Positions 47,380-60,000 of a DNA stretch of 64,000 bases are shown piece by piece (the first letter of the stretch is position 1; each line of letters begins with the position of its first letter). The stretch is taken from contig NC_055999.1 of the NCBI RefSeq assembly GCF_018446385.1, forward strand, positions 78,879,859 through 78,943,858, in the 5' to 3' direction. The notes under the pieces are model-generated. The model saw only the letters and a program-made list of their open reading frames with translations, searched no databases and was not told the DNA's origin. Origin of the DNA: Zingiber officinale. Taxonomy: Eukaryota; Streptophyta; Magnoliopsida; Zingiberales; Zingiberaceae. The translations under genes and the position numbers were made by a program.

Positions 47380-47834
47380 GCATGATCCCAAGATCAGTGA
47401 ATCTAGATCAAGTTCAACTTAACTATAAAAGGAGGTTTCAGCCGAGCACTTCTACACAACAAATTCCAAGCATCTTCAACTTTTGCGTTCTGCTCCAAAA
47501 AGATCTCTATGATGTCGTAACTCTACTCCGATGACAACTACGTAAAAGATCCATCTTTCCAAGTAGTTGGTATTGTCTTTTTTTGTTAAGTTACTTATAT
47601 TCAAAGTGTAATCATTCTTGTAACCTTCCGAATTTATAGTGGTTGCCCAACGAAAGCGATTAACGATCGCGAGTTTTGGAGTAGGAGTCGTCATAGGCTC
47701 CAAACCAAGTAAATTCTACTTGTGTTTGTGATTGTGTTTTTTATTTTCCGCTGCATTTCATTCTTTGCTTTGCGAAAAGGTGAAAAAATCACGAGTGTTA
47801 TTCATCCCTCCATCTAGCACGTCTCGATCCTACA

Positions 47835-48600
47835 CTAAAAATATAACAAAGATAAACTATCATATGATTGATTCATATAATACTAATTTAATCATTTTAT
47901 TTAAATATACTAAACTATGTAAAATAAACATGTTAGATCATTTATGCATAACATAAATAAAATTATTAACACATGCATCAATTTACATATGAATCAAAGT
48001 ATAAGAGAAAAATATACCTTCCAACAACTTGTGTTTGGGGATGGATCATGGATCCAGCTATTCTGGATTTAGCAGAATAGTTTTTCGTTATTTGTCATGA
48101 GTTCGTACTTCTTTCGTCTAATCTGATTCACGATTGAAGTCCACTTTCCAACATCTGACCGTACTAAAGATCAAGTGTCATTTTTCATCATGACGATCGA
48201 AATATCTTCCTCAAAAATGAGAAAGGGGCTATCCAATTACCTCTTTACAAGAGGTTGTCTAATAACCCTGAGCAAGAGGCTATACATTCCAAAATTCTTT
48301 AGGAGGGGCTACCGAATTTTCCTAAATGAAAAGATGAATAACTTGTTGTATGAATTCTGCAAAAATTACTGTTCGAACTCTCTCAAAAAAGATGCATTGA
48401 GGTGGCCACCGAAGATTTTCCAAGGAAGAAAAATTAAAACTTCACTCCTCAGCACTCCACTGAAGAAGCAACACTAAAAATTAGTTCTCTCCATGGATAA
48501 AAAAAACACACGTGGCTCACGTTTTCTCCAAAATGAAGTGATCGTAGTGAGGGATGTAGTGGACAAATAAACTCCCCTCACATATATAATTATATCCAAT
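47835..48600. other. Non-coding flank
   Basis: No recognised domain. A 100-codon frame at 48175-48477 is Lys/Leu-rich without similarity I know. Confidence 0.4.
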
Positions 48601-48603
48601 ATC

Positions 48604-48607
<4 letters not shown>

Positions 48608-48687
<80 letters not shown>
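48608..48687. repeat. (TA)n microsatellite
   Basis: About 80 bp of uninterrupted alternating A/T; a second shorter (TA)n follows at 48732-48762. Confidence 0.97.
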
Positions 48688-48688
<1 letters not shown>

Positions 48689-48730
48689 TGAGGGAAGTGA
48701 GGTTAGTGGAGGAGCTAAGAAATGTCCACA

Positions 48731-48766
<36 letters not shown>

Positions 48767-48869
48767 CACTAATCGTAGTACATATTTCAAAATTTAAAAT
48801 TGGATAAGACTTAGGAAGCTCCTAGAAAAATATCATTCTTTATTTAAATTAATTATTAAAATCATTAGT

Positions 48870-49720
48870 GAATTTTAATCCAAATTATTTCAAATTGTCC
48901 CAGATGAGTGAGGGTACAAAGGGAGGAGCATCTTAGAAGACAGGTGTATGATTTAATAAATATAAAAGTGTGATGTGTGATTTAAATTTTACTATTTTAT
49001 TAAAAATCTTCCTCTTTATTAACTAATTTTGATGAAACCTAAAATACATTTACATTAATGTCTTTTTTTCTATTTACATTAAAAATAATTCCAAGGTTTA
49101 TTAGTAATTCCACAAGCGAAACATGTGATGTAGAGTTCAAGATTCGGCTGTGACATATTATTATGAATTTTTCTCTGATTGTTTTATATAAAAAAAATAT
49201 AGTTCTCTTTAGTCCCACATCTTAGAATTGACAATACTAGGATGAAAGAAGCTTCTATAAATATTTTAGGCCGACGATGTTAAAAAATATACTTTTCTTA
49301 GTTTTTTTTTACTAAAACAAGTATAATATTAAAATAAAATATTTTTTTTACATAGGGAAGTCCGTTACAGTAGTTACTATTATATGGGTTTGACGAATCT
49401 TACCCAAATAATTAATTCTTGATTTATAAGGGTGATACTAGAAAATCCAAACCATTCAAATTTTCAAATACCCAAATAATTTATATATTATTATATTACA
49501 CACGTTAATTCTTGGTTTATAAGGGTGATATTAGAAAATTCAAACAATTCAAATTTTCAAATACTCAAATAATTTATATATTATTATATTACACATGCAA
49601 CACGTGTGTACGACACACTAATATTAATAAAAGTTGATGAAAATGACCAATTGGGTCGTTTGACGTGAACAGGGGTTGGGGCCAAGTCCGATTACACCAT
49701 CATAGACATGTAAAAATTAC
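48870..49720. repeat. Dispersed repeat, right copy
   Basis: Matches 1430-1945 block by block. It contains a direct duplication of 93 bp (49412-49504 and 49505-49597, ttaattcttg(a/g)tttataagg). Part of it (49000-49245) is also present inverted at 50285-50485. Confidence 0.6.
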
Positions 49721-50284
49721 AAATGAATCATAGGCATTGTACAATGAATGATAGATAGGTACTTTTGGGGCTTTGATGTAGCGACTAGATCCTTTAAATA
49801 AATAATTAGTTAGATATTAAAATTTGAATTCGGTATTGTAAAACTTTTTCTCAAGTGGAATAATAAATTTAAAAATATTGGTTAACTTGAATAAGATTCT
49901 TTAAGTGGTTCTCAATTTATTTAGATGGATGAAAAACTTATTTGGCGCCGAAGAGAACAAAAAATAATAGACATGTAAAAGCTACAAATGTGTTCTTCAG
50001 ATTCGACCATAGAGGAGCGTTAGGAGATGGACAGGAGTTGTCAAATTAATATGGTTCAAGGGTTAAATAAACAAGGTGTCTTTTACTAAATTATCAAAGC
50101 ATTGTTTTTAAAAAAAATCATAAAAGGTTGGTTCGCTCATTTCTTTCCTAAATTCTGATTTTATATATAAGTCTATAAATTAAATTTAGTATGGGTATGC
50201 CAGATGTATACAGAAATACATATAATATTTGATTTTAGTTAAAAAAAAAATTGAGAAAGATATATTTTTTAAAATCATCGACCT
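49721..50284. other. AT-rich non-coding DNA
   Basis: Nothing supported. Confidence 0.45.
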
Positions 50285-50485
50285 AAAATATCTATAGAAA
50301 TTTCTCCACTTATGGTGTTGTCAATCCTAAAATGTGAGACTAAAGAGAATCATTGTAATCATATTTTTATATAAAAAATAATAAAAAAAATTATTAATAA
50401 ATCTTAAAATTATTTTCAGTATAAAAGGAACATTAATATAATTTTATTTTGAGCTTCCTCAGAATTAGTTAATAAAAAGTTTAGA
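50285..50485. repeat. Inverted partner of the dispersed repeat
   Basis: gtgttgtcaatcctaaaatg followed by tgagactaaagagaat is the reverse complement of the stretch at 49205-49240, and gagcttcctc.gaattagtta matches 49007-49030 inverted. Together the two arms could be the ends of one ~1.5-kb non-autonomous DNA element. Confidence 0.55.
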
Positions 50486-50984
50486 TTCTTAATAAAAAAA
50501 TTAAAATTTAGACATTGTATAACCATTAGTTGGAGCAAAATGTGAAGTTGTTGAGCACGGATCTTCTAATCTACAAAACGTGGACCAAAAGATCTGAGCT
50601 GGAAGTTGTTACCTTAACTGTCCCTTCAGATAGACCTCACACTATTTAGAAGGGTATAAAATTATAGGGGGCATTTATTCTAATACATAGGTCCTTTCCA
50701 TCGACAGGCACTCGCTAAGAATTAATTCCAAAACCTATTAAACAATCATCTATATATGTATCAATTATGCCAATTCAACGCCCAACGAGATATTTTTAAA
50801 ATTTAAATATTGTACTATCATTAATAAGTTTTGACTAACTAAAACTTATTAATGGCCTTCACCTAAAACCCTAAATCAATCTAAACCAGAGTTAATGTAC
50901 AATTGCGTCTTGAGTTTTATCTACAATTAGTCCGATTTAAAAAAAATTAGATATCTAATTCAAAAAATAATATAAAATACAAGA

Positions 50985-51097
50985 TATTTTTGTAAAATAC
51001 TGATTTAATAAATATAAAAAATATAACGTGTGATTTAAGTATTAATGAAAGTTAGATAGGTTCAATAGTCGCTCTCGTGATTGCTCTGTTTCGTCCC
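50985..51097 (+). promoter_or_regulatory. Likely core promoter and 5' UTR of the methyltransferase gene
   Basis: tataaaaaatata at 51008-51020 lies ~80-90 bp upstream of the ATG, a plausible TATA box with a short leader. The block gatttaataaatataaaa...gtgtgattta (50999-51036) is a third copy of part of the dispersed repeat seen at 1517 and 48950, so the core promoter may derive from a transposable element. Confidence 0.45.
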
Positions 51098-52393
51098 ATG
51101 GCCCCGCCGCAGCTGTCGCCGGAGGAGGAGGAGCAGGAGTGCTCCCGAGCGTTCCAGCTCTCCTGCGCCGCCGTCCTTCCCATGGTTCTCAAGACGGCCA
51201 TCGAGCTCGGCCTCCTCGAGATGCTGGTCCAAACCGGACCGACGGCCTCGCTGAGCTCTGAGGAGCTCGCCGCCCGCTTGCCGACCACCAATCCGTCGGC
51301 CGCGGACATGGTCGAGCGCATCCTCCGCCTGCTCGCTGCAAACGACGTAGTCCGCTGCCTCGCGGACGGTGGCCGCCGGAAGTACTCCGCCGCTCCCATT
51401 TGCAAGTACTTGGTCCAAAACGACGACGACGGCACGGTGGCCAATATAGTTCTGCTTCATCAGGATCAAGTCATGATCGACACGTGGTGCGATATATAAT
51501 TTGCAGAAAATTTTCATTTTTCTTACTCTCATTTTTCTGAATCTCTTTTCACAGGCGGTTCCGTTCAACAAACTTTACAAAGTAAAAAACAAAATTTTAA
51601 ATTTAAAGCTAAAAAATAATTTCCAAATTTCCGAGGGGATTTTCAGGCGCTATTTGACGGACTCCATCTTGAACGGCGGCCACCCGGTGATGGCGGCGCA
51701 CGGCATGACGACGTTCGAGTACCAAGGCGGCGACAGGCGGTTCAACAAGGTGTTCAACGACGCGATGAAGGGCGTCTCCACGCTCGTGATGAACAACATA
51801 CTGCGCTGCTACGATGGCTTCGCCGACGTGCAGGTGCTCGTCGACGTCGGCGGAAACACCGGCAGCAATCTCCGGCTCATCACCTCCTTCTACCCCCAAG
51901 TCCACGGCATCAACTTCGACCTCCCTCACGTCGTCGCTGACGCGCCGGCCCTCACCCGAGTGGAGCACCGCGGCGGAGACATGTTCGAAGCCGTTCCCGC
52001 CGGCGACGCCATCATGTTAAAGGTCAACCAATTCAACACTGATAACGCATAATGATTTCCGATAGTGATCCACAAACAGTTGAACAATTGCAGTGGATTC
52101 TTCATGATTGGAGCGACGAGCACTGCGTGAAGATACTAAAGAACTGCTGGAAGGCGCTGCCGGCAGAGAAAGGCAGAGTGGTGGTGGTGGAGTACGTTCT
52201 TCCGGCTGTGCCGGAGGCGACGCCGGAAGCCAAATCCATTTTCCAGTTGGACCTGTGCATGGCGGCCTACAACGTGGGCGGAAAAGAAAGAACAGAGGAG
52301 GAGTTCAGGGCCCTGGCGAAGGAAGCAGGTTTCCATGGATTCAACGCCCTTCCTGTGTTCGCCGGCACTTGGCTATTGGAGTTCATCAAGTAG
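51098..52393 (+). CDS. COMT: COMT-like class I plant O-methyltransferase, 3 exons, 354 aa
   Basis: Exons 51098-51486, 51647-52022 and 52094-52393; both introns are GT-AG and phases join exactly to 354 codons plus TAG. Start is MAPPQLSPEEEEQE; the in-frame codon upstream at 51077 is GTG, not ATG. Residues 15-110 form the dimerisation domain (AAVLPMVLKTAIELGLLEML). The SAM domain has motif I LVDVGGNTG (194-202), GINFDLPHVV (217-226), GGDMFEAVP (239-247) and GDAIMLK. Catalytic His259 is in WILHDWSDEH; Glu288 and Glu320 (GGKERTEEEF) complete the usual triad. Family members move methyl from SAM to phenolic hydroxyls (caffeic, 5-hydroxyferulic acids; some use flavonoids or alkaloids) in the cytosol, for lignin and specialised metabolites. 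Odd points: Asn replaces a Gly in the usual VGGGTG, and the end (VFAGTWLLEFIK) differs from true COMTs, so the substrate may differ. The only intact host gene here; GC-rich exons in AT-rich DNA. Confidence 0.93.
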
Positions 52394-52669
52394 CTAGATT
52401 AGTTATTGCTTCGAATAAGAATTCCATGGATTATCATGAGTGTTTAAGAAATGGATTTGGGGGATTTAATATTTGCTAAAATAGTTTGTTTTGAACATTT
52501 AATTGAACAGAGTGATTGCTTTCTAATATTATTAGATTTCTGTTTAAGAAACACCAGGCTTCAATTATCATTATTAGATTCTTTAAGAATCAAGCAGACT
52601 TCATCAACTCAGACATTGAGACAGAGATCTGAAATTAGATGAGAGACATTTCTTTCTTTTCCTCTGCAG
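52394..52669 (+). other. Probable 3' UTR and flank of the methyltransferase gene
   Basis: Drops at once to AT-rich sequence; aataag motifs near 52413 could serve as a polyadenylation signal, but the site is not determined. Confidence 0.4.
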
Positions 52670-52733
52670 AGACCAGATCAACATCAGCTACAAAGGAGTC
52701 CCTTATTTTGCTCAGTTCATTGCACAAGCCAAG
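52670..52733 (+). other. Orphan exon-like segment
   Basis: 64 bp bounded by a strong acceptor (tttcttttcctctgcag) and a GT donor (gccaag/gtctga). The enclosed frame reads DQINISYKGVPYFAQFIAQA then K, a natural-looking peptide. No flanking exons found. Could be a captured or degraded exon; protein not recognised. Confidence 0.25.
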
Positions 52734-54679
52734 GTCTGATTGCTCAGCATTATACATCATTGAGTCTGGACAAACATTTTTGTCTGGACTAAAAGAAGGT
52801 CGATTCTACATTATTATTGCTGCGTCGGTAGAGAAAATGAAGTTGTTATTATTTCTATCCACAAGTTTTCTGTTCATATCGCGTATACGATAAATGACAG
52901 AAAACTAAATACAGCCGAAATGAATCGTCTTGAGCTTTACAGGTCTGAAATGCACATTTGGTTGTAGGATTGTAAAGAAGTCAAATTGAGATAAGTTTTA
53001 TGTTTGAAACGATAACAAATGCTTAATTTCAAACAGGAGTTGATTTTTTTTATGAGTAAATTTATTATATCCAGATGTTATTGAGTTTTAAATTTGAGTT
53101 TGTTTAATTGTTTAAAACTTTTTAAATTATTTAATTTATTCATTTTCAAAGTTTTTTTTAATCTATTTATAACATTATCTATAATTTAATAATTTTTATT
53201 CATAACAAACTATATATATTCAAATTTATTGATTTAATTACAACTAAATATAAATAATCTTATAGGTTGAATATTAAATTTACTTCTATACGTTTGATTT
53301 ATTTACAATCTTATTTTATTATAATTTCATATATATTTGATCTTCATTTTGTTTTTCAAATCAAGTAAACGGAAAGCAAATTCCATCCTCATCGTCATTT
53401 TCATGCATTAAAAGAAGACTATCTAAATGTATAAATTATATTCCGAATTTATTCGATAGAACAATTAAAAGAAGACTATCTAATAATTAACTCATTGATT
53501 CACATAGAATAATTAGAAAATACTAATATTGTGAAAGTTCATAATAACAAAGGATTAACAGAATAGTCCAAAATTTAATATTGTGAAAGCGTGCAGTAGC
53601 AAAGAATAATCTATTGATTCACGTAGAATAGTTATGAAAATTCAAAAATATGATAAACTCAACACTAAAGTAGAACAATCGAATCGCCTAGAATCTTAAA
53701 ACGAAATTGATGAAGTAAATTAGGAAGAAGCTGATTCCGTAAAGCTGACCGCCAAATAGAAGCCGATTCCGTGATTTATCCCAGGAGCAAATTGGGAAGA
53801 AGGCCGTTAATTCAATTAAAAATAAATAAATAAATAAATAAATAGACTTTTTCAGTGGGTATAAATTGTATTTTGAATTTATTCCAAGTGAATCATGAAA
53901 AAAAAATATATTCGAAACAAACTGCTAAATAAAATGCATGATTTAGCATTAAATCCCTCTAATTCATATCTTAAACGTAGTCAATTGAAATTACAATCAA
54001 ATAATTCAGATTTATTTATAGATGGCTTGAACGGAAAAACTTAAATTGTCGGTTTGGGATGATTAGACCGAGCACCGAGGTTATCCGAGTTCTTTTGGGA
54101 CTTTGTTATTCTTTTTGTATGCTTCCCGGGCCAGAGTGGGAGAAGCAAAGCGAAGCAAAGTGTTCCTGAGTGGGACACCTACTACCATCAAGTGTTGAGT
54201 TAGGAAGAAGATGCCGAATCGGCAAGTGCTCGGCAAAAGAAGCTGAGTGCTTGGGAGGCATGCTAAGTGATCAGGAATAAATCCGAGGTCCATCAACTTC
54301 TTGAGTTCGAGTGGGTTGTGTGAGTTGCATCAATCGAGTAGGAATTAAGAAGTTGGGTTATGTAGTAATGTAGTTTCTTTAAAATAGATTTGTCTCCTTC
54401 AACGATGTTACGAGGTCACACATCTATTTCCAAGGATAAAATAGTGAACCCACGATTACAACTTAACACAGGTTGTCGTAGCGAACTAAACGTGTACATG
54501 ATAAGAGACTTTGAGATACAATACATATTATTAATCACAATGGTAAAATTATATATAATTGTTTTCATAAAGATAGGCATAAATAGAATCCTAATTTAGA
54601 CAACTATTTACAAGGAATAAAATCAACTAGCTAACAATTAAATTAATGAAAATCTGCATAAATCTTCACGAATATGCCC
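52734..54679. other. AT-rich non-coding DNA
   Basis: Includes a short (AAAT)n run near 53818-53845. The segment 54080-54300 is higher in GC but stops interrupt every frame of interest. No supported gene. Confidence 0.45.
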
Positions 54680-57013
54680 ATCTCAAGATGGTGGTTCTAG
54701 AGAAACATCAATCTTGAATATCAAACTGCGAAGGCAAACGCTAGATAATGACTTGGTCAGATCATCAGCAAGTTGATCTCCTGACAAAACATGAGCAATA
54801 CATAGCTTTGCACCTTGGATAAGTTCATGAATAAAAAGGTAGTCCAAGGCTATGCTTTGTATGAGAGTGAAAAATTTGATTAGCACATAGATAGGTGGCT
54901 TATAGGAGAAATAAGAATATGCAGTTCTTAAAGAAGAGAACAAATCCAAGGGATTTCTATAGCACTGGATGTAATGGCTCGATATCTAGCTTCCGTAGAG
55001 GACCGAGCAATGGATTTTTATTTCTTAGAGCTCCAAGATATCGAATTGGAGCCAAGGAAGATAATATATACCTTAGTGGAACATCGGTTATCAGGATTGT
55101 CACCCCAATCAGCATCAATAAAACCCTAAAGAGATAGTGAGGTCTTAGGGAAAATATAAAGACCAATCTAAGAGTACTATGGAAATAGCAAAACAGACGC
55201 TTAACCACACCCCAATGGTGTTCGGAAGGAGCGTGCATAAACTAGGAGAGCTGATTAACAGCAAAGGCAAGATCAGAATGAGTGATAAGCAGGTATTGAA
55301 GACTGCCCATGGCTTGCTTGTATTGAGCGACATATATGGGAGCAACACCATCATGAAGAGATAACGTAATAGTGGTCACAAGAGGCGTTTGCACAAGCTT
55401 CGAATTAAGCATGTTGAACTGAGTGAGAAGATCAAGTGCATAATGTCATTGAGATAGTACTAGCCTATAAGAACAAGGAAGAACTTCAATACCAAGAAAA
55501 TATGACAAACGTCCCAAGTCTTTGATAGAAAAATGTGATGTAAGTTATTTAACAATATCATCAATGAGAGGCGCGTGACTACCTATAAGAATTAAATCAT
55601 CAATATATACAAAAAAAATATATAGTGTTCCCCTGGAGATGTAGAATAAAGAGAGAAGCATCAAATTGAGAGTTTGAAAAACCAAGGTGAAGGAGATATT
55701 TGTGCAACTCCTAAAACCAAGCATGATGTGTCTGCTTAAGACCATAAATGCCCTTATTTAACTAGCAAACATAGGTGGGATAGTTGCGATCAAGAAATCC
55801 TAGGGGTTGGGCTATAAAAATCTCTTCATCCAAGGAGCCATGAAGAAAAGCATTATTTACATCAATTTATCGTAAGGGCCAACAATGTTGCACAACAAGA
55901 CTCAAGATAGTGCGAATAGTGACTGGCTTAACAACAAGGCTGAAGGTATCACGTAAATCAATCCTAGGATGTTGATGAAAACCTTTGACAATAAGTTGAG
56001 CTTTATAGTGTTCAACAAATTCATAAGAATGACATTTGATAGGAAACATCCACTTACAACTAATGAGATTCTGGAGAAGTTGAGAAGGAAAAAGATCCCA
56101 AGTGTCATTGTAAAGAAGAGCATCAAATTCAGTTGACATGGAGGATAAACACTGTGGGTTATAAAAAGCAGTAGTGGCACATGTAAGTTCATGATTTGCA
56201 TGGGTAGTAGTGGTGACGAGGGGAGTATTTAGGATTGGGTTTGATAATATGATAGTTGGATCGGGTGGTCATGGGATGAGTGCCAGAGAATAAGGGTGAT
56301 GGTGGGTCGGGTGATGCATGGGGAGGTGTAGGTGGCGGTGGATCAGGAGCACAAGAGAGAGTGGAGAGCGAGTAAGGATCCATGTGCGGGAGTTCAACCA
56401 CTAATGAGTGGCAGAGAATAAGGGTGACGGTGGGTCGGGTGATGCATGGGGAGGTGTAGGTGGCGGTGGATCAGGAGCACAAGAGAGAGTGGAGAGCGAG
56501 TAGGGATCCATGTGCGGGAGTTCAGCCACTGGTGATGATGGAATAGAGTTCATACTAGAGGAGTCAAGATCGAATAAGGGTTCATGTGGGACAGTAGAGG
56601 GAGAACTAGCATAGGGAAAAACAGACTCAATGAAATGAACATGCTGAGAGACATAGACCTTAGATGAGGAAATATCAAAGCCAAAGTACTCACTTTAAGT
56701 AAGAGAGTACCCAAGAAAGATAGAGGCAGAAGAACGAGGGTCTAGTTTGTGCTTGGTGTGGGGCATAACCAAGGGTAACACAAACAGCCAAATATCTGAA
56801 GCTTATGAAGGTTGAAGTAATGATCAATTTTTTTTCAAAAGATGAGAGCATGGAGAGATTGACTTTAAACATGCGGTTTATTAGATAGGTCGCAGTGGCA
56901 AAAGAGTAAGGACAAAACGTGGGTGAGATTGATGCTTGGTATAAAAAGAGTGAGACATGATTTGATAATGTGTCAATGGCATCATTCAACTAGTCATTGT
57001 GTTCGAGCATATT
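54680..57013 (-). pseudogene. Decayed copia pol, minus strand
   Basis: Right to left: the integrase tail TQ-LVE-CH-HII (stops where N-G and R codons are expected) near 56960-57000, YSFATATYLINRMF (about 56850), reverse transcriptase CKWMFPIK, EHYKAQLIVKGFHQHPRIDL, FSLVVKPVTIRTILSLVVQ (55867-56139), the catalytic FVYIDDLILIGS (about 55570-55620), HHWGVVKRLFCYF (about 55200), and the RNase H tail HVLSGDQLADDLTKSLSS (about 54750). Many stops and frameshifts. The motifs resemble the Ale/Retrofit group of copia elements. No LTR pair was found. Its 5' part is cut by the Athila-like element at 57014. Confidence 0.85.
56275..56530. repeat. Tandem duplication, 128 bp x2
   Basis: cagagaataagggtga at 56284 and again at 56412; the rest of the unit is near identical. 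It lies in the low-conservation linker between integrase and reverse transcriptase of the copia relic. Confidence 0.9.
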
Positions 57014-60000
57014 GATGTGCATAGATTCTATACACTTATTTAGCATGTTTTGACGCACATTTTTATATTTTATACATGCTTTATCTATGCACTTTCATGC
57101 TCCTTACTTCACTTTTGCATAAATACTTTTCTTTGTTCGGAGATCTGCTATTGTGTGTTTTTTGTGTTCAGAAGTCGAATTTGGAGAAGAATTAATATTC
57201 GTGGCTGATTCTATAACTAGACGAAGGAAAGATGACACTAGGTGTGACTGCCACACAACCATACAAAGGGGAGTGACCCTGGCTGTGTGAGGGTAAGAGG
57301 GTCGTGTAGCCTCAGCAGCAAAGGAGAAGGATATGGTCGTGTGAGAGCCACACGACCATGTCACTTTTGAATCCAATCAGAACACGGTCATGTATGGTTA
57401 CGCGACCGTGTAGCCTTTCCGAAGACAAAGAATGACATGGCTGTGTGTCACACGGCCGTGTGACACTTCCAGAGACAAAGGCTGGCCAGGCCGTGTGGAT
57501 CTGCACTGCCGTGCATGCCAGCCAGGTATGAAGCTTGGTATGGCCGTGTGAAGATCACACGGCCATGTGACCATAGCCGAGAAGGGGACTGGCAGGGCCG
57601 TGTGAGATTCACACAGCCGTGCCCTGGGTCGTGTGGCGCCCAAATGCCCTCTTCTATATATGGGGTTTCTTCCTCTTTGAAAGGGAGAGACTCTCCCTTT
57701 GGGGAGATCAATTCTTGGGCGCAGTTCCTATCATTGGAGAGGCATTTTCTGTCCAAGATTCAACTCCAGGAGTATTGGATTGGTTTCGAAGATCACTCGT
57801 TGTATTGAGATAAGCATTCCTATTCTATCATCATGATTTGGATCGGAATGATTAGGATCTTTTCATCTTTGATTCTTTTCTTATACTCTATGGAGTAGAT
57901 TTCTCTGTTCTAGGATGAAGGGAGTAATTTTGATGTAAATTGATGTCAGATTCAAGGATTTGCCATTTTCTTGATTCAAGGATATTGTTATGTTTTGTAT
58001 CAATCAATCTTGTGTGGATTGCTGTGTTTTGAACCTAATTACCATTCTTGATTGGTTGTTTGCATATCTTGTGGAATCTTGTTGAGGAATTCTCTAAATT
58101 GTATGACCGAAAGACGTCGTGACAGGGCTACCCCGCTAACGGACATTTAGGGGATCACCTTGAGGGTTGAAGCAAAAACCTACAAAGAGGCAAGATGGAT
58201 TGATATGCTGAATTCGATATCTTAATGTGAATTGATTAGTGATGTGTTTCTATGTCGTATGACCGAGAGGCGTCGTGACAGGGCTACCCCACTAACGGAC
58301 TTCATAGGGATCATAACTCTTTGATGGCTTAAGGTTTAGATGTTAGTCCTTGATTGGTGTTTTCTGCAGGAAATAACCGGTACCTTCTTACAAATATATT
58401 ACAATTAAGGACAAGAATTGGTAGATTGTATTACATTGATGAGGATCACAAAGAAACCAAAACTCCTAGAACCTTTACAAAACTGAGTTTTTGCATTTAA
58501 CCCTTACTTCTAATCTTTAGTTGTATGACCTTTTAATCGTTTGTTTAGCTAATTCACTTTTGAGACATCTTTAGTAATTATAACCTGTAACGACCCGCCT
58601 TCTACTGACTAGGCTGTAAGGCGAATCGTCACAATAATGCTAAACTATGCTGTGCGGAAAGCTGGGCTAATTAAAATTTTGCTACTAACTGATCAAAACA
58701 TAATGCTCTGGGTGTACCTAGGAGTTGTACACTTGCTAGGGGAGACAACCTATGCCTCCCGAATGACCTGCTAGCTGTAATCAGGCATTTCAATCGATCC
58801 ACAGATCGATTGGGCTGTCGGATCGATCATGGGATCGATCCAGCTTGATACTGGCACGGTAGAAGTCTCTGGATCGGCCGGCGGACCGATCCACTGACAC
58901 CCACGCGAACACTGGCTGGATCGGTCTGCCGACCGATCCAGCTGCTCACTGATCGGTCGGCCGACCGATCAGTGGCTCATTGATCGGTTGGCTGACCGAT
59001 ACAGTAGCTACTGTATCCATCTGGATCGGTCGGCTGACCGATCCAGGAAGAGGAATGGCACTGGATCGGTCTGCTGACCGATCCAAGTTCTGAAAGTCTG
59101 AAACGAAATCAGAGTTTCTGATTTCCAGCACTGATTCGTGCCAAAAATCGCATATACCAGTTCCAGATACATGAGAACACTCTAGCATGCAAATACTAAC
59201 ATTCTAACATCATATATTTAACATTTTAAGCATAATCTAAAGCACGGTTCGTTAACTCATGTCAAACATGGAAATACTAAAGTTAATATGCTGAATTGAA
59301 ATTACTAAAGAGTTCAAATGCGTAATTTAAAGCTTGTTAGATCCCTAAGATCTTTCATTTCCAGTTCCACACACACACATCTTGATCTGCATTACCCTCC
59401 AACTTCCTCTGCTAGTCCATCTTTCCTTTACCTTTATCTGCAGTATAAGGAAAAGTAGAATCTGTAAGCTTAAAGCTTAGTAAGAAACCATCTACCTCAC
59501 AAAATCATGCATTCGATGCAGTATGCTTTTAAATCATGCTATTTGAAAATATGCACTGAACTTGCTAAGACATGGTATACTGAAATCGTAAGGCATAACA
59601 TATAAGCATGGCATAAGTACTGAATCATGGCAAAGCAACCAAATAAACACTGAACTGAATATAGCTAAATTAACTGAAACTAGATCTGTAACTGGAAACA
59701 ACTCAACTAGCATAATTGATTTTGAGTTTTGAAATCTAATACATAATAGGTGAAAATACTAAACATGCTGTTGGTGTGCGCGCATCCCTACTAGACCGGG
59801 TTGCAAGTCCCGAATTTAGCGAGGTTGTCTAGGCTATCTGAACCTAGGGACGTGGGAGTCCAACCCAATGGATATCTAATCGATGCAGTGCCACTGAAAA
59901 TAAAATACTGATATCTATAGCTAATCGATCTTGCTCTTTCTAGGTTATCTGAACCTAGAGCTAGGTTATCTGAACCTAGAGGCGACTGTGGGAGCCCACC

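Larger units (their letters stand above)
37800..47834 (+). mobile_element. 3' LTR of the SIRE-like element, split by an insertion
   Basis: Left part 37800-38698 and right part 47385-47834, about 1,349 bp together, resembling the solo LTR at 23867. The left end is mutated (TATTAG for TGTTGG); the right end is gatcctaca. Word-echo units lie at about 37905-38110, palindromic cgatcgaacc / tcgaccgatc motifs at 38380-38690, a TATA box (tataaaa, 47424-47430) and the GGAGTC/GGCTCC hairpin (47684-47701) in the right part. The 5' partner LTR was not found, so the element is truncated on the left. Confidence 0.8.

Noticed and set aside
23867..47834. That 23867-25189 is the 5' LTR of the SIRE-like element ending at 47834
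   Set aside because: It has its own perfect target duplication (gattg) on both sides, no PBS follows it, and host DNA continues after it.
48175..48477. 100-codon Lys-rich frame
   Set aside because: No family resemblance, AT-rich, no promoter context; chance ORF is more likely.
48474..48790. Frames coding Tyr-Ile repeats
   Set aside because: Translation of the (TA)n microsatellite.
51077..51499. Longer methyltransferase exon starting at 51077 and ending at a stop at 51499
   Set aside because: The codon at 51077 is GTG, and the stop lies in intron 1; the ATG at 51098 and donor at 51487 restore the family reading frame.
51052..51968. Open frames of 119-169 codons on the strand opposite the methyltransferase
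   Set aside because: They mirror the GC-rich exons; no domain, and they span its introns.
57104..57813. Several overlapping frames on both strands
   Set aside because: Caused by the acacggccgtgtg palindromic repeats of the Athila-like LTR.
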